From Pelagimonas sp050633425 (GTDB taxonomy: Bacteria > Pseudomonadota > Alphaproteobacteria > Rhodobacterales > Rhodobacteraceae), in the NCBI RefSeq assembly GCF_050633425.1, contig NZ_JBOEGM010000020.1, forward strand, positions 248,001-312,000: a stretch of DNA of 64,000 nt. The letters run 5' to 3'. The position numbers and the translations under genes are program-made. The notes beneath the pieces were generated by a model. It saw only the letters and a list, made by a program, of their open reading frames with translations, had not been told where the DNA came from and ran no database searches. Positions 53,382 through 62,764 of this stretch are shown piece after piece; the stretch's first letter is position 1; the number at the start of each line of letters is the position of its first letter.

Positions 53382-54665
53382 ATGAACTGCTTCACCAAAC
53401 TGCTCACCAGCACCGCCACTCTTGCTGCCCTGTCAGCTCCGGCTTTTGCCGAATGCGCCGACCCAGTCAAAGTTGGCGTTCTGCACTCGCTGTCCGGCAC
53501 AATGGCGATTTCTGAAACCACACTAAAAGACACCATGCTGCTGCTTATCGAAGAGCAGAACAAAAAAGGTGGCCTGCTGGGCTGCGAGATCGAAGCGGTT
53601 GTTGTTGACCCGGCTTCTGACTGGCCCCTATTCGCTGAAAAAGCCCGTGAGCTGATCTCGGTACATGATGTAGACGTGATTTTCGGCAACTGGACATCGG
53701 TATCGCGCAAATCGGTTCTGCCGGTCATCGAAGAGCTGAACGGCCTGCTGTTCTACCCTGTTCAGTATGAAGGCGAAGAAAGCTCCAAGAACGTCTTCTA
53801 CACCGGTGCCGCCCCCAACCAACAGGCGATCCCGGCCACTGACTATTTCCTTGACGAGCTGGGTGTTGAGAAATTCGCACTGCTGGGCACTGACTATGTA
53901 TACCCACGGACAACCAACAACATCTTGGAATCCTACCTGAAATCCAAGGGCATCGCGGCCGAAGACATCTTCGTCAACTACACACCATTCGGCCATTCCG
54001 ACTGGGCAACAATCGTTGCTGACGTTGTGAAGCTGGGTGAAGACGGCAAGCAGGTTGGCGTTATCTCTACCATCAACGGCGACGCCAACATCGGCTTTTA
54101 CAAAGAACTGGCCGCGGCTGGCATTTCGGCTGACGACATCCCAGTTGTCGCGTTCTCGGTGGGTGAAGAAGAGCTTTCGGGCCTCGACACAGCCAACCTG
54201 ACCGGCCACCTTGCCGCTTGGAACTACTTCCAATCTGCGGAAAGCGACGCCAACACCGCATGGATCGACGCATGGAAAGCCAAAATGGGCGAAGAGCGTG
54301 TGACCAACGATCCAATGGAAGCCCATTTCATCGGCTTTAACATGTGGGTAAACGCAGCGACTGCGGCTGGCACCACCGATGTCGACGCCGTGCGCACCGC
54401 GATGTACGGCCAGGAATATCCTAACCTGACCGGCGGTACAGCGACCATGTTGCCTAACCACCACCTGGCCAAGCCGGTTCTGATCGGTGAAATCAAAGCC
54501 GATGGTCAGTTCGACATCATCAGCCAAACTGCCGAAGTTCCTGGCGATGCATGGACAGACTACCTGCCAGAATCTGCGGTTCTGAAGTCCGATTGGAAAG
54601 ACCTGGAGTGCGGTATGTACAACACCGAGACATCCTCCTGCGTTCAGATCAAATCGAACTACTAA
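53382..54665 (+). CDS. urtA: Urea ABC transporter substrate-binding protein
   Basis: 427 residues with a signal peptide (about 1-23, ending APAFAECAD). The mature protein matches UrtA/FmdD: VGVLHSLSGTMAISE, FGNWTSVSRKSVLPV, LLFYPVQYEGEE and the NPMEAHF-like TNDPMEAHFIGFNMWV, which together define urea/short-amide binding members. The ATG at 53382 lies seven bases after GGGAG; a GTG one codon upstream is possible. An intrinsic terminator follows at 54676, so urtA may be made in excess over the rest of the operon. Confidence 0.96.
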   Translation: MNCFTKLLTSTATLAALSAPAFAECADPVKVGVLHSLSGTMAISETTLKDTMLLLIEEQNKKGGLLGCEIEAVVVDPASDWPLFAEKARELISVHDVDVIFGNWTSVSRKSVLPVIEELNGLLFYPVQYEGEESSKNVFYTGAAPNQQAIPATDYFLDELGVEKFALLGTDYVYPRTTNNILESYLKSKGIAAEDIFVNYTPFGHSDWATIVADVVKLGEDGKQVGVISTINGDANIGFYKELAAAGISADDIPVVAFSVGEEELSGLDTANLTGHLAAWNYFQSAESDANTAWIDAWKAKMGEERVTNDPMEAHFIGFNMWVNAATAAGTTDVDAVRTAMYGQEYPNLTGGTATMLPNHHLAKPVLIGEIKADGQFDIISQTAEVPGDAWTDYLPESAVLKSDWKDLECGMYNTETSSCVQIKSNY

Positions 54666-54675
54666 GCTAATCTTT

Positions 54676-54703
54676 GGGTGCGCGTTTGGCGCGCACCCTT
54701 TTT
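54676..54703 (+). terminator. Intrinsic terminator between urtA and urtB
   Basis: GGGTGCGCG (54676-54684), loop TTTGG, CGCGCACCC (54690-54698), then TTTTT: a perfect 9-bp GC-rich hairpin with a T-run, 10 bases after the urtA stop and 33 before urtB. It would give extra urtA transcript relative to urtBCDE, or else needs a second promoter for urtB. Confidence 0.85.
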
Positions 54704-54736
54704 GCCCAGACGCCCCTCCCCAACAGGTAATCTCCT

Positions 54737-56662
54737 ATGCTCCGTGCCCTTCTCACGGTCTTGACCCTGCTGTGCCTGCCCGCTGCAGTCCTTGCCCAAG
54801 ACCTTCAGTCGATCCTGCAAGAGCATTCCGCTCAGATTGCCAAACCTTCGCGCAAGAAAATCGGCCCGGCCCTTGACGCGCTTGCCGCATCTGGTCTTCC
54901 GCAAGCGCCTGAATTCCTTGAGCGCTGGCAAAACAAAGAGGTCTATCAGCGCAGTGAAGACGGGTTGTTCTTCTACGCTGCCAAGTCCGATACCGGACTG
55001 ACCCTCACCGATATTGACAGCGGCGACCAGACCCAAGCCGCTGATCCCAAAGCCTTAAAGCAGATCAAACCCAATGGCGGCGTGCGCAAAGCCATCGCCC
55101 AAGCCTTGGTCCAATTTCAACTCTCCTCCCCCGACCTTCAACGCCGCCAAGACGCCGTCGCCGCTTTGGCTGGCAAGCTTGATCCCGCGCAACTCGGCGC
55201 GCTTGAGGCGTCTATTGACGGGGAAACCGACCCGGCCCTGAAAATTCGCAAGCAAAAGCTTGTGACCTACCTCGCCGCCAAATTTGGTGACACGCCTGAG
55301 GCCCGGATCAAGGCCATCGACGGTCTTGCCGGTGACATAAGCGTCGAAACCCGCGCCGTGTTGTCCCAGATCCTGACAACCAAGACCGTCGCCGCGCAAT
55401 CAGAGCCGGATGGCAATGTCGCCGGTGTGATCGACCTCCCGCGTGATGAGACCTATGCCCTATTGGTCGACACCCAAGGTCTCCCTGCGCCAATCACGTC
55501 CGATGACATCCGCAAAACTCTTGAGGCCAATGTCGACGGCGGCAAGGTCGGCACGGTATCCACCGTTTTACTGAACACAGAAGCCGCCCGGATCACTGCC
55601 TATGATCTGCTCGCCGATGCAGGTAAAACTCAGCCCCGCGTGTCGGATGCAGACATCACCCAAGCTCTGAGCGACTGGCAAATCTACGAAATCTACGACG
55701 AACCCAACGCCGAGATCACGACAGCCGCCAAAGCCGCGCAGGATGAAGTGAACACCCGCGTTAACGTAAGCCAATCCGCAGACCTCGCGCTTGACGCGAT
55801 CTCGCTCGCCTCAATCTATTTCCTGGCGGCAATCGGTCTGGCCATCACCTTTGGCGTGATGGGCGTCATCAACATGGCCCATGGCGAATTCATCATGATG
55901 GGGGCCTATACCGGCTATGTCGTCCAACAGATCATCCCCAATTACACCGTGTCGCTGATTGTTGCCCTGCCACTGGCCTTTGCCGTCACCTTTGCCGCCG
56001 GTGTGGCGATGGAACGTCTGGTCATTCGCTGGCTCTATAACCGCCCACTTGAGACATTGCTGGCGACATTCGGTGTTTCAATCGTCCTGCAACAGTTGGC
56101 CAAAAACATCTTCGGCACCCAGGCCCGCCCCCTGACCTCACCTGCATGGCTCGACGGCGCGCTGGTCTTTAACGACGTGATCCAGATCAGCTATATCCGC
56201 ATTGCCATTTTCGTGCTCGCTGTGATGTTCCTTGGCTTGCTGCTCTTTATCCTCAAACGCACCCGCCTTGGTCTCGAAACCCGCGCCGTGACACAAAACC
56301 CAAACATGGCAGCCTCCATGGGCATCAATCCCGAGCGCATCAAAATGCTCACCTTTGGCCTTGGCTCTGGAATCGCCGGCATCGCCGGTGTGGCCATCGG
56401 TCTCTATGCCAAAGTCACCTCGGAAATGGGGTCTGATTACATCGTCCAAAGCTTTATGACCGTGGTCGTCGGCGGGGTTGGCAACATTTGGGGCACCCTT
56501 GCCGGGGCCAGCATGATCGGCAGCCTGCAAAAGGGCATCGAATGGCTCAACCCGTCCAACACGTTGGCCGCGCAAACCTATATGATCCTCTTCATCATCC
56601 TGTTCATCCAATTCCGGCCCAAGGGCATCGTCGCCCTCAAAGGCCGCGCCGCAGGAGATTGA
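54737..56662 (+). CDS. urtB: Urea ABC transporter permease UrtB
   Basis: 641 residues. A signal-like helix (1-20) and a long helical periplasmic domain (about 21-345, Ala/Asp/Gln-rich) precede a LivH-type permease core (about 355-635) with NMAHGEFIMMGAYTGYV, LATFGVSIVLQQ and VVVGGVGNIWGTLAGA. The N-terminal extension is usual for UrtB. The permease works with UrtC. A weak GGTAATCTCC lies before the ATG. Confidence 0.95.
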   Translation: MLRALLTVLTLLCLPAAVLAQDLQSILQEHSAQIAKPSRKKIGPALDALAASGLPQAPEFLERWQNKEVYQRSEDGLFFYAAKSDTGLTLTDIDSGDQTQAADPKALKQIKPNGGVRKAIAQALVQFQLSSPDLQRRQDAVAALAGKLDPAQLGALEASIDGETDPALKIRKQKLVTYLAAKFGDTPEARIKAIDGLAGDISVETRAVLSQILTTKTVAAQSEPDGNVAGVIDLPRDETYALLVDTQGLPAPITSDDIRKTLEANVDGGKVGTVSTVLLNTEAARITAYDLLADAGKTQPRVSDADITQALSDWQIYEIYDEPNAEITTAAKAAQDEVNTRVNVSQSADLALDAISLASIYFLAAIGLAITFGVMGVINMAHGEFIMMGAYTGYVVQQIIPNYTVSLIVALPLAFAVTFAAGVAMERLVIRWLYNRPLETLLATFGVSIVLQQLAKNIFGTQARPLTSPAWLDGALVFNDVIQISYIRIAIFVLAVMFLGLLLFILKRTRLGLETRAVTQNPNMAASMGINPERIKMLTFGLGSGIAGIAGVAIGLYAKVTSEMGSDYIVQSFMTVVVGGVGNIWGTLAGASMIGSLQKGIEWLNPSNTLAAQTYMILFIILFIQFRPKGIVALKGRAAGD

Positions 56663-56824
56663 TCAGATGTCTCGCCTCTTATCCCCGTCTTCAACTTGCC
56701 CCCGACACTCCGCGGGAGCGCCACAGGCCCCCTTTAAAAATGCGCCTCTGATGCATCGGCAGCACCTCCTCCCCCCGTGCGAGGGGCACGCCCCGCGCGA
56801 ACTCTCCCCCACCGGAGCCCAGAC

Positions 56825-57988
56825 ATGAGCCAGACCTTTATCACGCGCCATCCCTCAACCCTCTGGGTTCTTGCGTTTCTCGGGCTGTTTACCTTGCTGG
56901 TGTCGGTCTTCTCCGAAGCCTCCGGTGTCGGCCTGATCTCCACCTCCTTTGTGAAAACGCTGGGCAAAACCCTGTGTTTGTGCCTGATCGCCATCGCCAT
57001 GGACGTGGTCTGGGGCTATTGCGGCATCCTTTCGCTGGGGCATTTCGCGTTCTTTGGCATCGGTGGATACGCCATCGGCATGTGGCTGATGTATGCCCGC
57101 ACCGAAGCCATCGTCGCCAAGAGCCTGTCGGCCAATATCATCCCCCCCACCGATGCAGAAATCTCAAGCGCCATTGGCAACCAAATCTTTGGCGTTGTCG
57201 GCTCGTCTGATTTCCCGTGGATCTGGGGGTTTGCCCACTCACTGCCACTGCAACTCCTGATGATCCTGATTGTTCCCGGCTTGCTTGCCCTCATCTTTGG
57301 CTGGCTCGCCTTTCGCAGCCGCGTCACCGGTGTTTACCTCTCAATCCTGACCCAAGCCATGACCCTCGCTCTCGCGCTCTACCTGTTCCAAAACGACAGC
57401 GGCTTGCGCGGCAACAACGGTCTCTCGGGGCTGCAAAACATCCCCGGATTTGAAGCCACACCCCAGGCGACCATCTCGATCGCCTTCTTCTGGGCCTCGG
57501 CCGCCGCCCTTGCGCTTGGGTATGTCCTCTTCGTTTGGGTCACCGCTGGCAAAATGGGATCGGTTATCCGTGCCATCCGCGATGACGAACGGCGGGTCCG
57601 GTTTCTGGGCTATCATGTCGAAAGCTACAAGCTCTTTGTCTTCACCCTCACAGCTGTGGTCTCTGGCATTGCGGGCGCTCTCTATTACCCGCAGGCGGGC
57701 ATCATCAACCCGGCTGAAATCGCCCCTATCGCCTCAATCTATCTCGCGGTGTGGGTCGCCATTGGGGGGCGCGGCAAACTCTATGGTGCCGTGATCGGCG
57801 CGGTCTTTGTCTCGCTGCTCTCAAGCTACTTTACCGGCGGTAGCGCCCCTGACATCAACCTTGGCGTCTACATCATCAAATGGACCGACTGGTGGCTAGT
57901 CCTTCTCGGCCTGTCCTTTGTTGCCGTCACCCTGCTCCTCCCCGGCGGCATCGCCAGCCTGTTTGACAAATTCACGAGGAAATCATGA
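56825..57988 (+). CDS. urtC: Urea ABC transporter permease UrtC
   Basis: 387-residue LivM-type permease with about ten helices. MDVVWGYCGILSLGHFAFFG, FRSRVTGVYLSILTQAMTLA, NNGLSGLQNIPGF and IRDDERRVRFLGY are family motifs. A 162-base spacer separates it from urtB, rather long for this operon, with no gene and no clear hairpin in it. The stop overlaps the urtD ATG by four bases. Confidence 0.95.
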   Translation: MSQTFITRHPSTLWVLAFLGLFTLLVSVFSEASGVGLISTSFVKTLGKTLCLCLIAIAMDVVWGYCGILSLGHFAFFGIGGYAIGMWLMYARTEAIVAKSLSANIIPPTDAEISSAIGNQIFGVVGSSDFPWIWGFAHSLPLQLLMILIVPGLLALIFGWLAFRSRVTGVYLSILTQAMTLALALYLFQNDSGLRGNNGLSGLQNIPGFEATPQATISIAFFWASAAALALGYVLFVWVTAGKMGSVIRAIRDDERRVRFLGYHVESYKLFVFTLTAVVSGIAGALYYPQAGIINPAEIAPIASIYLAVWVAIGGRGKLYGAVIGAVFVSLLSSYFTGGSAPDINLGVYIIKWTDWWLVLLGLSFVAVTLLLPGGIASLFDKFTRKS

Positions 57989-58725
57989 GCACGCTTCTCG
58001 AAATGTCCGGCGTCTCGGTCTCGTTTGACGGGTTCAAGGCGATCAACAACCTGTCCTTTCAGATCGCCGAGCCAGAAATGCGCGCGATTATTGGCCCCAA
58101 TGGCGCAGGTAAAACCACCTTTATGGACATTATCACCGGCAAGACCAAACCAGACGAAGGCCGGGTGATTTTTGGCGAAAAATCTGTGTCGCTTCTTGGG
58201 ATGAGCGAAAGCAGCATCGCCCGTATTGGCGTTGGTCGCAAATTCCAGAAACCCACGGTGTTCGAAGCACAAACCGTGCGCGAAAACTTTGCGCTGGCCT
58301 TGAAAAACCCCCGCGGTCCCTTTGATGTCTTGCGTCACCGCAAAACCCGCAATGGCGCAGAGCGGATCGAAGCCCTCGCGACGCGTGTTGGCTTGATAGA
58401 CGAGCTGCCCCGCCTTGCCGGAGAGCTGTCGCATGGTCAAAAACAATGGCTCGAAATCGGGATGCTTCTGGCCCAAAGCCCACGCCTGTTATTGGTTGAC
58501 GAACCCGCCGCCGGTATGACCCCGGCCGAGCGCGAAAAGACCACCGATATTCTGGTCGACGCCGCCAAGAGCCACGCGGTTGTTGTTGTCGAACATGACA
58601 TGGAATTTGTCCGACGCCTGAATTGCAAGGTCACTGTCTTGAACGAAGGGTCTGTTTTGGCCGAAGGCAGTCTTGACCATGTCACCCAAAACCCTGACGT
58701 CATTGACGTTTATCTGGGACGCTGA
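57985..58725 (+). CDS. urtD: Urea ABC transporter ATPase UrtD
   Basis: 246 residues, LivG-type ABC ATPase. Walker A GPNGAGKTT (about residues 36-44), signature LSHGQKQWLEIGM, Walker B LLLVDEPAAGMTP and switch His in VVEHDMEFV. The SHGQ signature is usual in this family. ATG overlaps the urtC stop; urtE follows after three bases. Confidence 0.95.
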   Translation: MSTLLEMSGVSVSFDGFKAINNLSFQIAEPEMRAIIGPNGAGKTTFMDIITGKTKPDEGRVIFGEKSVSLLGMSESSIARIGVGRKFQKPTVFEAQTVRENFALALKNPRGPFDVLRHRKTRNGAERIEALATRVGLIDELPRLAGELSHGQKQWLEIGMLLAQSPRLLLVDEPAAGMTPAEREKTTDILVDAAKSHAVVVVEHDMEFVRRLNCKVTVLNEGSVLAEGSLDHVTQNPDVIDVYLGR

Positions 58726-58728
58726 GCC

Positions 58729-59427
58729 ATGCTTGATATCAAAAATCTCGACCTGCATTACGGCCATTCGCAAATCCTGTATGATGTTTCCATGCAGGCC
58801 GATTTGGGCAAGATCACCTGTTTGATGGGCACCAACGGGGTTGGCAAAACCTCACTTCTCAAGGCGATTTCAGGCACCCATAAACGCTCAAACGGTGAGA
58901 TGGTGATCGATGGGCAAGCAACCTCCACAACCACTCCGGCGCATGCGTTGGCACAGATGGGGGTTGGCTATGTTCCACAGGGGAGGGATGTGTTTCCGCT
59001 GATGACCGTGCGCGAAAACCTTGAGACCGGGTTTGCGTGTCTGCCCAAGTCAGAGCGCTTTGTCCCCGACGAAATTTTTGAGCTGTTCCCGATCCTCAAA
59101 GACTTTATCAATCGTCGCGGCGGCGATCTGTCAGGCGGTCAACAACAACAGCTCGCCATTGCCCGTGCGCTGGTTGCCAAACCTAAATTGCTGCTGCTGG
59201 ATGAACCCACCGAAGGGATCCAACCCAACATCATCAAACAGATCGGCGAGGTCATCAAATATCTGCGCGACCGTGGCGATATGGCGATCCTCTTGGTCGA
59301 GCAGTTCTTTGATTTTGCATATGATCTTGGGGATCACTTCGTGGCAATGGAGCGCGGAAAAGTCATCCACGATGCCAGCGCAGATCAAACCGAACGCAGT
59401 GATCTCCTGGCAAAGGTTTCGGTTTAA
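58729..59427 (+). CDS. urtE: Urea ABC transporter ATPase UrtE
   Basis: 232 residues, LivF-type ATPase. Walker A GTNGVGKTS, signature LSGGQQQQLAIARAL, Walker B LLLLDEPTEGIQP, and Gln in LLVEQFFDFA at the switch position (normal for this branch is His or Gln-Tyr contexts; here EQFF). FARGMERGKV-like end: FVAMERGKVIHD. It ends the urt operon; its stop overlaps the stop of the convergent esterase gene by two bases. Confidence 0.94.
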   Translation: MLDIKNLDLHYGHSQILYDVSMQADLGKITCLMGTNGVGKTSLLKAISGTHKRSNGEMVIDGQATSTTTPAHALAQMGVGYVPQGRDVFPLMTVRENLETGFACLPKSERFVPDEIFELFPILKDFINRRGGDLSGGQQQQLAIARALVAKPKLLLLDEPTEGIQPNIIKQIGEVIKYLRDRGDMAILLVEQFFDFAYDLGDHFVAMERGKVIHDASADQTERSDLLAKVSV

Positions 59428-60533
59428 TCGCCGAAAACCTCTGTCAGAAACGGCAAGACCTGCGCCCAATCCTCGGCCAGCATATCATGCCCACCTTGGC
59501 GCATATGATAGCCTAATGCCCCGTTACGATGCGCGCGGGTTGTGCCAAACAAACTCTCCACGTCGGGCCATGCGCGCGGCTCTTGCCCCCATGCGGAACT
59601 GGATTGCGTCAAGGAAAAATAGCTGCCTAGCGGATCGGCCCATTGGTCATCGTCTGCCTCACTCAGATAGACCCCACGCGGCGCGCAAAGCGCCAATAAT
59701 TGGTGCTGATCCGAGCTTAGATCGTCGGGCGTGATCACCGCCCCCTTCCGCAACCAATGCGGAAAACGGCTGTGAAGCTGTTGCAATGTCTCCCCCACCG
59801 GGTGACGCGCAGGTGCCGCCCCCGCGCAGCCGGAATTGTTCGCCCAGACCGCAGCGATCCTTGGGTCATTCACCCCCGCCCAAAGCGCTGTTTTGCCCAG
59901 CCGGGAATGCCCCGCCACTGCAATCGCCTCGCTGTCGATTTGCGGCAGTTGCACCGCAACATCGACCATGCGCATCAAGGCCCATGCCCAGAGCGAAAAC
60001 GCCCCTGTGTCTGGCCCGCCCAACAGGGGTGAAACCCCGTGTTGTCTCCACAATTCGGGATGATCCGGCACCCAAGAGCCATAGCAGCTCACCATCACTG
60101 CAAACCCGGCTTCGGTAATCATTTCAACCGGCCAACGATAGGCAAACTGCCCGGCCATGGCCGCCGTCAGATGCCCGTCGGCCTGCCATTTCGGTTCACT
60201 ATAGACCCGCGCATTTGGGTCTAGCGCAAACTGCCCTTGTGGTACAATTCCAAACGGACCGGAAAAATCCAGCGCCGCAACAAGCGGCGCAGGATGCCCG
60301 GTCTTGGGCAACCACAAGCCCACCGAAACAGTCAGGGTTCCGCCATTCGCAGCACAGGTTATATCAAGCTGAGTAAACCCCTGTTTCTCGACAGCCGACC
60401 AAGTGACGTTGTCAGGTGGCGGCGGCACCGCCCCATATAAATCCGTCTCAAAAATCGCACGCGCATCAGCCGAGGCCACCAAGTCTGGAAGCTCCGGCGC
60501 GCCCGCCCAAAGGTCACTCAGGGAGCCAGCCAT
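59424..60533 (-). CDS. CE15-like (glucuronoyl esterase) alpha/beta hydrolase
   Basis: 369 residues. The nucleophile elbow GHSRLGKTALWAG (Ser210) is the bacterial form of the carbohydrate esterase family 15 motif; the catalytic His is probably in RQGGHDML near the C-terminus. CE15 enzymes cleave methyl-glucuronate esters joining xylan to lignin, or related uronate esters. No signal peptide is seen, so here it may act on imported oligosaccharides. Start: ATG 60533 or 60545; both overlap the upstream dehydrogenase gene. Acetylxylan-esterase-like hydrolases are an alternative. Confidence 0.75.
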   Translation of the reverse strand: MAGSLSDLWAGAPELPDLVASADARAIFETDLYGAVPPPPDNVTWSAVEKQGFTQLDITCAANGGTLTVSVGLWLPKTGHPAPLVAALDFSGPFGIVPQGQFALDPNARVYSEPKWQADGHLTAAMAGQFAYRWPVEMITEAGFAVMVSCYGSWVPDHPELWRQHGVSPLLGGPDTGAFSLWAWALMRMVDVAVQLPQIDSEAIAVAGHSRLGKTALWAGVNDPRIAAVWANNSGCAGAAPARHPVGETLQQLHSRFPHWLRKGAVITPDDLSSDQHQLLALCAPRGVYLSEADDDQWADPLGSYFSLTQSSSAWGQEPRAWPDVESLFGTTRAHRNGALGYHMRQGGHDMLAEDWAQVLPFLTEVFGD

Positions 60534-61569
60534 GATACATCTCATGATCTGCGCCAAGTGGTAACGTCACTGGCTGGTTGCTACGAGACGAGGCATAGAT
60601 CGCCGTCACAAATTCAATAGAGTCGCGCCCATCAAGAGCGGTCACTTCGCGCCCTCCTTTGCCATCCAACGCATCTGCCACGGCGGTGAACAAGCCCGGA
60701 AAACTGGTTAAGGCCGGGCCGACCGTGGCCAAAACCGCGTCAATCTGGGCCTGCGTGTTTGGGGCCCGCGCGGTGAACGTCCATGGCTCGGCGGCAGGCG
60801 CATAGGGCGACGCCCCGCTTTCAACCGTGAACCCTTCAAACATCAGCCGCAGGTGGCTGTAATCCAACGCCGAGCCCAAAGTCACCGATGATGTCACCAA
60901 CGCCCCGCTCTCAAGCCGGATCGACAGCGCGGCACAGTCTTCGACTTCGATCTCGTTCACGCGTGTGCCCAGGTCGGCAAAGACCTGCGCCACCGACCCC
61001 AAGAAGGCCGGAATAAAGTCATGGATATGAATGGCATGGCCCAAAATACAGCCGCCATTTTCACCAGCCCAAGTACCGCGCCAATCCACAGCATAATAAT
61101 CGGCATTGCGGTTCCAATGGGTCTCAATTGAGCCGGCATAAAGCTTGCCCGCAAGGCCTGCGTCCTGCAGCGCCTGAAACTGGGCCGTGCCGATCCCATA
61201 GCGATACTGGAACACCGGAAACAGGTTTTTGCCGGTCTCTTTGACCTTGGCCATCAACAGATCCGCATCGCGCACCGAGGCCACCAGCGGCTTTTCACAC
61301 ACCACATGTTTGCCCGCCTCAAGAGCGTCGATACAACTTTGAAAGTGCAGATGCGGCGGCAGGCAGATATCTACGATATCAATACTGTCATCGGCCAAAA
61401 TCTGGGCAAAGTCATTGGTAAAACCAACTCCATTTGCCTCGGCCACCGCCTTGCCGCGCTCTTCGTTCAGATCGCAAATATAGGTGACGTCAAATCGCTC
61501 AGGCAGGGCCTTGTACCCCGCCAAATGTTCCTTGCCGATCCCGGCCCCAACGATTGCGACTTTATACAT
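60514..61569 (-). CDS. Gfo/Idh/MocA family dehydrogenase (first of three)
   Basis: 351 residues. Rossmann motif VAIVGAGIGKEHLAGY at the N-terminus, and EKP in VVCEKPLVAS, the signature catalytic Lys of the family, at about residue 94. The C-terminal alpha/beta domain is complete. It is an NAD(P)-dependent oxidoreductase for a sugar, inositol or sugar acid. Overlaps the next gene upstream by eight bases and the esterase by about 20, so all are in one operon. Confidence 0.9.
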   Translation of the reverse strand: MYKVAIVGAGIGKEHLAGYKALPERFDVTYICDLNEERGKAVAEANGVGFTNDFAQILADDSIDIVDICLPPHLHFQSCIDALEAGKHVVCEKPLVASVRDADLLMAKVKETGKNLFPVFQYRYGIGTAQFQALQDAGLAGKLYAGSIETHWNRNADYYAVDWRGTWAGENGGCILGHAIHIHDFIPAFLGSVAQVFADLGTRVNEIEVEDCAALSIRLESGALVTSSVTLGSALDYSHLRLMFEGFTVESGASPYAPAAEPWTFTARAPNTQAQIDAVLATVGPALTSFPGLFTAVADALDGKGGREVTALDGRDSIEFVTAIYASSRSNQPVTLPLGADHEMYHGWLPE

Positions 61570-62569
61570 TTTCTTCTGCCTTCATCTGCGCCTTGATACA
61601 GACCTCCATCGTCAAAAACGTATGCGCCTGCGGGCATGCCGTTTCTGTTCGGTCCTGAACATCTGCCGCAAGCCGTGGAAAATACGGCAAATCGACATCG
61701 CGGCAGTCAATATAGGTGTTCTCGGTACCATTCACCAGAAAGAGGTTATCTGTCCGATGCGGCTGGCCAATATCGGTGTATTTGCGGCATTCAATCGTGC
61801 CTTCGGTGCCAAGCAAAAACAGCCGCCCATCACCCCACGTCGGCAATCCATCCGGCGTAAACCAATCAAGCCGCATATAGCCGTGGCCACCATCGCCATG
61901 CAGAGTCATTTCGCCGTAATCCTGAAAGCCAGGATATTCGGGCCGGGTGGTGTTTTCCACATGGGCCGCAGCGACGGTCACATCGGTCGAGCCGGTGAAA
62001 TGCAGGAATTGATCGACCTGATGGCTGCCGATATCGGTCAGGATGCCGCCATAGCGTTCACGCTGAAAATACCAATCCGGGCGGGTTTTGAGATTTTGCT
62101 TATGCGGAGCCAAAGTGACAACTTGGATGACCCGGCCAATGGCCCCTTGGGACACCAATTCACTGGCTTTGGTGGTGGCGCGCACTTCAAATCGTTCAGA
62201 GAAGTTCACCGACCAAATGCGCCCCGTGCGGGCCTGACATTCCTTGATCGCCTCAAGCTGTTCCAAGGTAGTGCAGCCGGGTTTGTCGACCATCACATCC
62301 TTGCCCGCTTCCATCGCTTGGATGGCCAGCGCGGCACGATCGGCGGGCACGGCCGAGATCAGGACCATGTCGATATCCGCATCGTCCAAAATCGCACGGT
62401 GATCCGCGACTTTGGTGAGCTCGGGAAATGTTTTGGTAAACTTGTCTTCGGTGACCGCCGCGCCGTCTGTCCAATAGGCGTCACAGGTGCAGCCCTGCGC
62501 CTTCATATTGGTGAGCATCCCAAAAATATGGCCGTGATCGATACCCAATACGCCGAGTTTGAATGGCAT
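61562..62569 (-). CDS. Gfo/Idh/MocA family dehydrogenase (second of three)
   Basis: 335 residues. LGVLGIDHGHIFGML is the N-terminal Rossmann strand; the usual GxGxxG is altered to GIDHGH, and EKP is replaced by VMVDKPGCTT, keeping the Lys. HVENTTRPEYPGFQDYG and GSHQVDQFLHFTG lie in the C-terminal substrate domain. Start at 62569 follows GGACAAAACAC. A 195-base spacer separates it from the third paralogue upstream; no gene was seen in it. Confidence 0.88.
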   Translation of the reverse strand: MPFKLGVLGIDHGHIFGMLTNMKAQGCTCDAYWTDGAAVTEDKFTKTFPELTKVADHRAILDDADIDMVLISAVPADRAALAIQAMEAGKDVMVDKPGCTTLEQLEAIKECQARTGRIWSVNFSERFEVRATTKASELVSQGAIGRVIQVVTLAPHKQNLKTRPDWYFQRERYGGILTDIGSHQVDQFLHFTGSTDVTVAAAHVENTTRPEYPGFQDYGEMTLHGDGGHGYMRLDWFTPDGLPTWGDGRLFLLGTEGTIECRKYTDIGQPHRTDNLFLVNGTENTYIDCRDVDLPYFPRLAADVQDRTETACPQAHTFLTMEVCIKAQMKAEENV

Positions 62570-62764
62570 GTGTTTTGTCCCTGTTTGTCCGCTTTTGCAG
62601 TTGTCATCAGGGGGAATTGTCCAGCCCGGCCATGGGCCAGGCCGCGCCCGACCTCCCCCAGGAGGGCGCGTTTGCGACGTTTCAACAGACGGCACCGTTG
62701 CCCATTTTGCGCTAACAGTCCATCCAAAGATGTTGGGAAACGCCCACCAGGTCGGGCGCGCCCC

